Below, one piece after another: positions 40,664-47,284 of a stretch of DNA of 47,284 nucleotides. The stretch's first letter is position 1, and every line of letters starts with the position of its first letter. Below the pieces are notes generated by a model, which was given only the letters and a program-made list of their open reading frames with translations, had not been told where the DNA came from and made no database searches. The DNA is from a virus, in IMG/VR virus record IMGVR_UViG_3300044957_000305, positions 1-47,284 of that record, one strand, 5' to 3'. The translations under genes and the position numbers were made by a program.

Positions 40664-42778
40664 ATGGCTGCACAACAACGAGTAGAACTCTTTAGTGGCC
40701 GAGTTAAAAAGATTAAGCCTGATAAAGTCAGTGAACACCGCTACGATTTTTTAAAACTAAGTGAAGCAGAACCAGACCTTGGCGTTCCAGAAACAACTGA
40801 TAGTGCAGATGTTAGACGTATACTATTAACTGATAAGAATGGTAAACGCTATTGGAGCGATACTGTACAAATTGATGATAATGGTGATTTACAGAGCAGC
40901 GGTCAAATACAGGCTGATGCGTTTCACACTGACCGTTTAGAAGTAACCGACAATGGAATAAACGCTAGATTTGGCAATGAGGATATAAACTTAACTACAA
41001 ATGGCAACTTACAAACTACAGGACTGGTTAAATTTGATACAGCAATGGGCGTAAAAATAGGTAATCCAGACCAGCCAGGATTGATTAGTAGAGCAGTAGC
41101 AATGAATACAGCCACACCTATATCAAGAGGAATGGCACAAATGAATTTTATATTAGGTAAACTAGTGCCTAAACCACCGCCAAATTTCCCTAAACTTAAA
41201 AATGGCATCAGTCAAATATTAAGTATACAAGGGGTATCAAGTTTTAGGATGTGTGATTTTGTTCAAACTGATAATACTCCTAGTCAAAATAAATCAGTAG
41301 GTGGTGGTACTATTGTTAATGTAGTGCGTAGAAGCAATACTTATACAACAAATACTATTCAAGACTGCGGTCCAGGTGATAGAGGAAGCATTACAGTGTA
41401 TAAAAATGGAGTAGCTAGTGGCAACAAGGAATTAACAAATATTCTACAAGAAAGTGATGATGAAAATAGTCCTTTGTATTTGTTGGGAATAGATAATGGT
41501 ACCTATGATGATTTGGTTATAACCGACGATAAAGATTTTTCTAAAATTGCTGTACCGGCTATAAGCCCATTATTTTGGCAAAGTTTTGATGCATCAGCAA
41601 CTGGAACTGTTTTTTCAGGTTGGAATGAAGTTTATATTGAACATAATAATTTATTTCCAGAAACTGTGCCAGCAACTACAGGTACTACTAATACAGCAGT
41701 TTGGTACTATGATGCAAGTACACCTGGTAGTCCAGTATTCAGTAATGTTACATTTGAACCATCAGATAATGTGACTTTGAGCTATAGTAGTGGGATTCCT
41801 CATTATTCAAGTGCTACAGTTTTTACTTTAGGATTTGATATAGGAAAACTGAGTGGTGATATGTATCCCACTAGTGATACATTCATTACCAGCGTAGGAG
41901 GTGGCGCATTTGGTGTACCTACACCAATTACATACGCAGATGCCAATATAACTACTCCATTGCCACGTAATTATTTGAGCACTACAACTATTTCACTAAC
42001 AACAAGTGTAAGGATAAAAACAGGTGTGGGCAGCAGCTCTGGTAATGTAAGTTTGACTGCACTCAATAGTTATGGATCAACACAACAGGCATTCACACCA
42101 AGTGGTATTGTATTATTTAAAACTGGCACAAGTAATATTAATACTATTGAAGAAACTAATATTGCCGCTGCTGCTACATTTGGTAGTGGAAGCTCAAATG
42201 CTTATCGTATTGTAAGCCTAGGTATTGGAGATACACCTAGCTTTACAAGTAATGCTGTGGCTTTTAATAGTGTATCAAGTAGTATAGAAACTTATGATGC
42301 TGTGGTTGTTGGACAAGGAAATCAAGCAGTGCTTAAGCACGATGCTACAGATTATAGTACAGGATTTTTGCCATCTGGGCCTAATAGAAGTGGTCAAGGA
42401 ACAGATCAATATTTTAATTTTGCCTTAAAAAGAAGTGCTGTAAGTAAATTTAATATAAACATAACAGGAATTTTAAGAGGATTATGGGTGGCAGTTCCTG
42501 GTGGTATAGGAACAAATAATGGATTAAATGGATGGTTAAGAATGGATCAAGCCTATGCTGGTAGCGGTATTCCAGGTGCTGGTACAGGTGGTAATGGATC
42601 AAATGGCTGTAGTATTGGTGGTGTGGTTACATTAGACAGTAATGTTACTCAAAGCAGAACATGTACTTTTGGTACTCTCAGTACAAGTAATACAGTCACT
42701 AACGAAATTTATATAAGAATAAAACTACTGCCAGGTGATGTTATTACAGCTTTAAGTTTATCAGGAGCAACCAACTGA
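40664..42778 (+). CDS. Tail fibre protein, copy 2 of duplicated cassette
   Basis: 704 residues. Its N-terminal domain (MAAQQRVELFSGRVKKI, FLKLSEAEPDL, LLTDKNGKRYWSD) is shared with the 331-residue protein just upstream. From about residue 130 onward it is paralogous to the 911-residue protein at 15207: a KIGNPDQPGL / LGDPEYGIL pair, a GDRGSITV(Y)-K / GNRGTITVK pair, GIPHYSS, EETNIA, LKHDATDYSTGFLPSGPNRS, and a closing NGCSIGGVV with IRIKL. It therefore looks like a chimera: the C-terminal domain of copy 1 joined to a different attachment domain. AAAGGAGG lies 12 bases before the ATG. Its stop shares one base with the next ATG. Confidence 0.85.
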   Translation: MAAQQRVELFSGRVKKIKPDKVSEHRYDFLKLSEAEPDLGVPETTDSADVRRILLTDKNGKRYWSDTVQIDDNGDLQSSGQIQADAFHTDRLEVTDNGINARFGNEDINLTTNGNLQTTGLVKFDTAMGVKIGNPDQPGLISRAVAMNTATPISRGMAQMNFILGKLVPKPPPNFPKLKNGISQILSIQGVSSFRMCDFVQTDNTPSQNKSVGGGTIVNVVRRSNTYTTNTIQDCGPGDRGSITVYKNGVASGNKELTNILQESDDENSPLYLLGIDNGTYDDLVITDDKDFSKIAVPAISPLFWQSFDASATGTVFSGWNEVYIEHNNLFPETVPATTGTTNTAVWYYDASTPGSPVFSNVTFEPSDNVTLSYSSGIPHYSSATVFTLGFDIGKLSGDMYPTSDTFITSVGGGAFGVPTPITYADANITTPLPRNYLSTTTISLTTSVRIKTGVGSSSGNVSLTALNSYGSTQQAFTPSGIVLFKTGTSNINTIEETNIAAAATFGSGSSNAYRIVSLGIGDTPSFTSNAVAFNSVSSSIETYDAVVVGQGNQAVLKHDATDYSTGFLPSGPNRSGQGTDQYFNFALKRSAVSKFNINITGILRGLWVAVPGGIGTNNGLNGWLRMDQAYAGSGIPGAGTGGNGSNGCSIGGVVTLDSNVTQSRTCTFGTLSTSNTVTNEIYIRIKLLPGDVITALSLSGATN

Positions 42779-44169
42779 TGGCAATTGTTGATAAACAAAA
42801 AGTTGATCTATTATATAAGAAGCTTTTTGGTGTATCTAAGACTGACTTCAATACACTTAAGGGCGCTAGTAACGAAGTTATACCAAGTCCCGCATTGATA
42901 CGTGGTGATACAATTTGGACACAGTCAAATCTTATTATACAAGCGCCTGCCGAACCTGCCGCTGTAGATAATATTGTTGAATATATCCTAGTAGAATGTG
43001 TACCAGATAATACCACTACTCCAATTAACGGTGTATTCCCAACGTGGATAGCTAAAACTGTAGAGGACCCTCCTGTAGAATATAAAAATTGGATTTCACC
43101 AGAATTTGGCCCTGGGTATCTAATTGAAGTATATATAGGTGATCCAAATAGTAATGGTATTAGAATATTTGATGCTGGTATAAATGATAAGGGTGCTTAC
43201 TACTTTGACTATATGTCTGGTGTGCTAAACTTTACAAATTATTTAGATAATGGTAATAACAGTAATGTATTACCTAATGAATTAAGTGGCAATAACATTT
43301 GGATAAGAGGTTATAGATATATTGGATTTGTTGGTATCAGTGATCAACAAGATGGCAAATTTGGTAACTTACAGCTCAGTAGAAATACTGTACAAGCTAT
43401 AAACAAAGATATTGACGATAATCCAGTTACTGGTGACGTAATACTTAGACCACAATTAGTAAATGGTGTGGCTCGTATTCAAGGTAGTCAGTTTAGTCAA
43501 CACTTATTTACAAGTGGTATTGCAGAATTTAATACAGCATACGCCAAAACAAGTTTATTGGCTACAAGAGAAACACTTAATGGGACTTGGGAAGAATTAA
43601 CATTAGATGGTTTAGCACCAGGACTTACTAATAGGATCTTTTTAGAGAATAATTATACCTATAAAATTAGAACAGAAATAACAGGTAAGTTAGTTGGCGG
43701 CACAGATAGTGCCATTTGGAATTTACAATTTTTAGCACAAAGAGGAGCAAATGCATCTACTACATCAATAATTGGAAGTACTTTAACAGAAAAAGTTGCA
43801 GGATCCTCACAAACAACAGTTACTATATTAATAGTTAACGCTGGTAATTTTGTAAATGGAAATATCTATAAAATTAAAACATTAGGTAATACAGATTGGG
43901 CTAGTATAGCAGAAAACTATGCTATGGACTTTGAAGTAGGCACTGTTTTTACAGCCACTGGAGAAGGTAGTGGTACTGGGGATGCTTATTTGTACTTGAC
44001 ACCACAACAAAGTTTAGATTTAAGTTGGAGTGTGAAGGCAGAAGCAGATACAACTAACGGTTTAATACAGATTATGGTTAAAGGTCCTGATAAAGTTGAT
44101 CCAGGAGATGCCAATAAAAACATTAAATGGTTTGCAGCGATAAATATATTGGAAATCTACCAGATTTAA
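42778..44169 (+). CDS. Tail fibre protein, copy 2 of the KVDLL family
   Basis: 463 residues, start overlapping the previous stop by one base (TGATG). The first 190 residues match the N-terminus of the protein at 17955 (QKVDLLYKKLFGVSKTDF, SNEVIPSPALIRGDTIW, VECVPDNTT, WISPEFG, YYFDYMSGVLNF, GYRYIGFVG). The DxDGD beta-helix of copy 1 is missing. Instead there is a beta-sandwich-like C-terminal region with LATRETLNGTWEELTL and a single inserted FTATG domain (GNFVNGNIYKIKTLG to VFTATGEGSGTGDAY, about 43831-43990). The end, WFAAINILEIYQI, is a typical closing strand. Together with the 704-residue gene it repeats the order of the 15207/17955 pair. Confidence 0.85.
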   Translation: MAIVDKQKVDLLYKKLFGVSKTDFNTLKGASNEVIPSPALIRGDTIWTQSNLIIQAPAEPAAVDNIVEYILVECVPDNTTTPINGVFPTWIAKTVEDPPVEYKNWISPEFGPGYLIEVYIGDPNSNGIRIFDAGINDKGAYYFDYMSGVLNFTNYLDNGNNSNVLPNELSGNNIWIRGYRYIGFVGISDQQDGKFGNLQLSRNTVQAINKDIDDNPVTGDVILRPQLVNGVARIQGSQFSQHLFTSGIAEFNTAYAKTSLLATRETLNGTWEELTLDGLAPGLTNRIFLENNYTYKIRTEITGKLVGGTDSAIWNLQFLAQRGANASTTSIIGSTLTEKVAGSSQTTVTILIVNAGNFVNGNIYKIKTLGNTDWASIAENYAMDFEVGTVFTATGEGSGTGDAYLYLTPQQSLDLSWSVKAEADTTNGLIQIMVKGPDKVDPGDANKNIKWFAAINILEIYQI

Positions 44170-44178
44170 GGGACAGTA

Positions 44179-44439
44179 ATGGCTTTGGCATTAAACATTG
44201 GTTTTAATACTGAAAACGTAGTTTTTTACTACGTTGATATGCCTACAACTCTTAAATTTGATTATACCAAAAAAATTTTTAAGAATATTTTTTACTGTCA
44301 GCCTGTAAAATTTGATGTCATTAGCAATGTAACCAATTCATCAGCAATTATTAGAAAGCTATTTTCTTCAATGACATATTGGCATAAAGATCATATCCAT
44401 AAAAATTTTTTAGGCCAAAGTTGTAGAAGAAATAAATGA
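44179..44439 (+). CDS. Small protein of unknown function coupled to the collagen-like gene
   Basis: 86 residues, starting 9 bases after the previous stop, with a short AAGGGA before the ATG. The sequence ([20 protein letters not shown] and onward) is rich in Phe, Tyr, Asn and Lys, with no recognised domain; the C-terminal third is basic with three His residues. Its stop codon overlaps the start of the collagen-like gene (ATGA, 44436-44439), a typical translational coupling, which argues that it is real. It could be a fibre chaperone or attachment factor; no evidence chooses. Confidence 0.55.
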   Translation: MALALNIGFNTENVVFYYVDMPTTLKFDYTKKIFKNIFYCQPVKFDVISNVTNSSAIIRKLFSSMTYWHKDHIHKNFLGQSCRRNK

Positions 44440-47284
44440 GCGTATTAAAAAGATATATCCAAGGTGTACAAGGTCTCCAGGATGGATGGCGTGCCATTAT
44501 GGTTGGAGAACGTGGGCTTCAGGGTAGTCAAGGTACTCAAGGCTCCAGTGCCACAGGTGGTAGTTTTGTACATGGTCAAAATATTCCAGCTGATACTTGG
44601 TACGTTAATCACAACTTAGGTATAAAATATGTAACCGTACAAATCTACGACGATAATGATGAAAGTGTAGATTTAGGTAAGCCAGATAGTCCATATATTG
44701 AAGCTGTTGATGCAGGTAATTTAATTGTTTACTGGGGCGCAAATAATCTCCAAACTGGTAAAATTGCTGTAATTAGTGGTGGCGGTATACAAGGTATACA
44801 GGGTATACAGGGTCAACAAGGTATACAAGGTAATTTTGGTCCAATAGGTGTGCAAGGTCGTCTAGGTAATCAAGGTATCCAAGGTATTCAAGGTCTTGGA
44901 TTTAATTGGCGTGGTGACTGGAATGTAGCTACAGAGTATAGGTTTAACGACGTAGTATTCTACGATGGTGGTAGTTGGGTAGCTAAACAGGCTAATCAAG
45001 GACAGGCTGCTCCCGATATAGCTAGTGCTTTTTGGGACTTAATGACAGCCCAAGGTCCACAAGGTATACAAGGTATACAAGGACGTCTAGGACCACAAGG
45101 TACGCAAGGCCCACAAGGTGCACAAGGTGCACAAGGTAATTTAGGTAGTCAAGGTAATCAAGGTACCCAAGGTATTCAAGGCCGTGGTATTATATGGAAA
45201 GGATTTTGGGATGTAGCTACTGAATACTTTATTGGTGATATGGTATACTACAACGGTGGTAGCTGGGTCAGTAAAATTGGTGGCGAAGGCCCAATAAACA
45301 TTGGTAATCGACCTGATTTTGGTAGTGCATATTGGGATCAATCCACCGCCCAAGGTTTACAAGGTGTACAAGGCGTACAAGGTGTACAGGGTGTACAGGG
45401 TGTACAAGGCGTGCAAGGCGTGCAAGGTGTACAGGGTGTACAGGGTGTACAAGGTGTACAGGGTGTCCAAGGCGTACAGGGTGTACAAGGTGTACAAGGT
45501 GTCCAAGGTGTACAAGGTGTACAGGGCGTTCAAGGAGTGCAAGGCGTACAAGGTGTACAGGGTGTACAAGGTGTACAAGGCGTCCAGGGTGTACAAGGGG
45601 TCCAAGGTGTACAAGGGGTTCAAGGCGTACAAGGTGTACAAGGTGTACAAGGTGTACAAGGCGTACAGGGTGTACAGGGTGTACAGGGTGTACAAGGTGT
45701 GCAAGGTGTACAGGGCGTTCAAGGCGTACAGGGTGTACAAGGTGTACAGGGCGTTCAAGGAGTTCAAGGCGTACAAGGTGTACAGGGCGTACAAGGTGTA
45801 CAAGGTATTCAAGGTGTAGGCTTTATTTGGCGTGGTCCTTGGAACTTTAATACACTATATCAAAAAAATCATACTGTTGGGTATGCTGGATTTAGTTTTG
45901 TAAGTTTAGAACATAATAACATTGGAAATGATCCATTTGAAACACTGGGTGTTTGGTGGGATATTATTGCTGCTCAAGGTGTTCAGGGTGTACAAGGCGT
46001 ACAAGGCGTACAGGGTGTACAGGGTGTACAGGGTGTACAAGGTGTGCAAGGTGTACAGGGCGTTCAAGGCGTACAGGGTGTACAAGGTGTACAGGGGGTA
46101 CAAGGTGTACAGGGCGTTCAAGGTGTACAGGGGGTACAGGGTGTACAAGGTGTACAAGGTGTACAAGGTGTACAAGGTGTACAAGGCGTTCAGGGTGTAC
46201 AAGGCGTTCAAGGTGTACAGGGTGTACAGGGTGTACAGGGTGTACAAGGCGTTCAGGGTGTACAAGGCGTTCAGGGTGTACAGGGCGTTCAAGGTGTCCA
46301 GGGTGTCCAGGGTGTACAAGGTGTACAAGGTGTACAGGGTGTACAGGGTGTACAAGGCGTCCAGGGTGTTCAAGGCGTACAAGGTATACAAGGTTTTGGT
46401 ATTATATGGCGTGGAATGTATAATTTTAACACCAGATATTATCAAAATGAGGTAGTTTTTTATAATGGCTCAAGTTGGATAGTAGTCTATACTGGTGTTG
46501 ATGGTGTAACACCTGGGAGAGAAGATCCAACAACTGTACCTGGACCAGAATATAATGACACATATTGGGAATTATTAGCAAGCCAAGGTATTCAAGGTAT
46601 ACAGGGTGTACAAGGCGTACAGGGCGTTCAAGGTGTACAGGGGGTACAGGGTGTACAAGGTGTACAAGGTGTACAAGGCGTTCAGGGTGTACAAGGTGTA
46701 CAAGGTGTACAAGGTGTACAAGGTGTACAGGGAGTACAAGGTGTACAGGGTGTACAAGGTGTACAAGGTGTACAAGGCGTTCAGGGAGTACAGGGAGTAC
46801 AAGGTGTACAGGGAGTACAAGGTGTACAGGGCGTTCAAGGAGTGCAAGGCGTACAAGGTGTACAGGGTGTACAAGGCGTACAAGGCGTTCAAGGTGTACA
46901 AGGCGTACAAGGTGTACAAGGTGTACAGGGTGTACAGGGCGTTCAAGGTGTACAGGGTGTACAAGGTGTTCAAGGTGTACAAGGCGTTCAGGGTGTACAA
47001 GGCGTTCAAGGCGTTCAAGGTGTACAGGGAGTACAAGGTGTACAGGGCGTTCAAGGTGTACAGGGTGTACAGGGTGTACAAGGTGTTCAAGGTGTACAGG
47101 GCGTACAAGGTGTACAAGGCGTTCAGGGTGTACAGGGTGTCCAAGGTGTACAAGGTGTACAAGGGGTACAGGGGCTACAAGGTGTGCAAGGCGTACAGGG
47201 TGTACAAGGTGTGCAAGGTGTGCAAGGTGTACAAGGTGTGCAAGGCGTTCAAGGTGTGCAAGGTGTACAGGGTGTACAAGGTGT
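44436..47284 (+). CDS. Collagen-like GVQ-repeat fibre protein with carbohydrate-binding-like modules, 3' partial
   Basis: The frame beginning [20 protein letters not shown] is open for 949 codons and runs off the window. Residues about 48-115 ([34 protein letters not shown]) form a phage-fibre beta domain. Short mixed Gly-x-Gln stretches follow, then three long arrays of Gly-Val-Gln triplets (45354-45818, 45978-46394, 46587 to the end). Between them lie four similar modules of about 50 residues (44901, 45189, 45822, 46401). They have the plan (I)W(R/K)G-x-(W/Y)-(N/D)-x-x-T-x-Y-x-x-x-(D/E)-x-V-x-(Y)-x-G-x-S(W/F) and a closing (Y/W)W(D/E)L, as in CBM5/12-type chitin-binding folds. The role inferred is an extended trimeric adhesin whose rods carry sugar-binding beads. 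Open frames in other phases of the array are artefacts of its 9-base period. Confidence 0.88.
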   Translation, partial: MSVLKRYIQGVQGLQDGWRAIMVGERGLQGSQGTQGSSATGGSFVHGQNIPADTWYVNHNLGIKYVTVQIYDDNDESVDLGKPDSPYIEAVDAGNLIVYWGANNLQTGKIAVISGGGIQGIQGIQGQQGIQGNFGPIGVQGRLGNQGIQGIQGLGFNWRGDWNVATEYRFNDVVFYDGGSWVAKQANQGQAAPDIASAFWDLMTAQGPQGIQGIQGRLGPQGTQGPQGAQGAQGNLGSQGNQGTQGIQGRGIIWKGFWDVATEYFIGDMVYYNGGSWVSKIGGEGPINIGNRPDFGSAYWDQSTAQGLQGVQGVQGVQGVQGVQGVQGVQGVQGVQGVQGVQGVQGVQGVQGVQGVQGVQGVQGVQGVQGVQGVQGVQGVQGVQGVQGVQGVQGVQGVQGVQGVQGVQGVQGVQGVQGVQGVQGVQGVQGVQGVQGVQGVQGVQGVQGVQGVQGVQGIQGVGFIWRGPWNFNTLYQKNHTVGYAGFSFVSLEHNNIGNDPFETLGVWWDIIAAQGVQGVQGVQGVQGVQGVQGVQGVQGVQGVQGVQGVQGVQGVQGVQGVQGVQGVQGVQGVQGVQGVQGVQGVQGVQGVQGVQGVQGVQGVQGVQGVQGVQGVQGVQGVQGVQGVQGVQGVQGVQGVQGVQGVQGVQGIQGFGIIWRGMYNFNTRYYQNEVVFYNGSSWIVVYTGVDGVTPGREDPTTVPGPEYNDTYWELLASQGIQGIQGVQGVQGVQGVQGVQGVQGVQGVQGVQGVQGVQGVQGVQGVQGVQGVQGVQGVQGVQGVQGVQGVQGVQGVQGVQGVQGVQGVQGVQGVQGVQGVQGVQGVQGVQGVQGVQGVQGVQGVQGVQGVQGVQGVQGVQGVQGVQGVQGVQGVQGVQGVQGVQGVQGVQGVQGVQGVQGVQGVQGVQGVQGVQGLQGVQGVQGVQGVQGVQGVQGVQGVQGVQGVQGVQG
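45354..45818 (+). repeat. GVQ array 1 (about 51 triplets, 9-bp period)
   Basis: Units of the form GGN-GTN-CA(A/G), nearly all Gly-Val-Gln, with one Leu at the first unit and one Ile near the end. Codons for all three residues vary from unit to unit. It contains a 98-base stretch (45654-45751) identical to 45999-46096 in array 2. Confidence 0.95.
45978..46394 (+). repeat. GVQ array 2 (about 46 triplets, 9-bp period)
   Basis: Same unit as array 1, ending with one Gly-Ile-Gln before the FGIIWRG module. It shares 98 exact bases with array 1 (offset 345), and 46107-46168 equals 46617-46678 in array 3 (offset 510). Confidence 0.95.
46587..47284 (+). repeat. GVQ array 3 (at least 77 triplets, continues past the window)
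   Basis: Begins with two Gly-Ile-Gln units and then Gly-Val-Gln, with a single Leu near 47172. It is the longest array and is cut by the end of the window. Confidence 0.95.

Noticed and set aside
45301-45850. Two + strand open frames of 172 residues rich in VYKVYR or CTRCTG
   Set aside because: Out-of-phase readings of the 9-base GVQ array, which lacks stops in every frame because its unit is a multiple of three. The true frame is fixed by the modules on both sides.
45922-46455. Further + strand frames over array 2
   Set aside because: Same artefact as above; the reading frame of the collagen-like gene passes through intact.
45357-47162. Three long - strand open frames of [13 protein letters not shown] type (45357-45812, 45906-46445, 46575-47162)
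   Set aside because: Antisense readings of the same arrays; they end where the arrays end and have no ribosome site or homology.
45354-47284. CRISPR array or DNA-level satellite
   Set aside because: Repeats are 9 bases, contiguous, with no spacers, and lie in a coding frame continuous with unique modules.

Overview
The window is a 47.3 kb stretch of an AT-rich tailed-phage genome with every gene on the + strand. It belongs to the T4 superfamily. The evidence is the diagnostic late-gene block: portal (gp20), small conserved ORF, acidic prohead-core protein, prohead protease (gp21), scaffold (gp22) and major capsid protein (gp23), in that order, plus T4-type late-promoter octamers. The tail-fibre families resemble those I know from aquatic T4-like phages (cyanophage and pelagiphage type). 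Host and habitat cannot be read from the sequence. I see no photosynthesis genes, tRNAs, integrase or transposons.

Layout. (1) 1-4484: 3' part of a very large coiled-coil virion protein, possibly tape-measure-like. (2) 4495-11717: capsid morphogenesis block, interrupted between gp20 and the prohead core by a methyltransferase-like gene and a GT42/DUF115-like sugar-transferase-like gene. It ends in a strong intrinsic terminator. (3) 11802-12479: a GT-A-like glycosyltransferase. (4) 12559-19934: a late operon of small virion proteins and fibre proteins, opened by a perfect TATAAATA late promoter. (5) 19998-39086: one 19-kb gene for a 6362-residue protein. It has a fibre-type N-terminus, a pectate-lyase-like beta-helix, about 34 copies of a Cys-Arg-Asp repeat in two subtypes, inserted small domains, and a conserved fibre C-terminus. 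(6) 39155-44169: a second set of fibre genes paralogous to those in (4). (7) 44179-47284: a small ORF translationally coupled to a collagen-like protein. That protein has long, almost pure Gly-Val-Gln arrays separated by carbohydrate-binding-like modules, and the window ends inside the third array.

Working together: regions 1-2 build the head and tail. Regions 4-7 encode an unusually large adsorption apparatus, about 34 kb of the 47 kb. The gene families are mostly recognisable. What stands out is scale: expansion of the C-RD repeat to 34 units, duplication of the fibre cassette on both sides of the giant gene, and hundreds of GVQ triplets kept constant in protein while codons vary.
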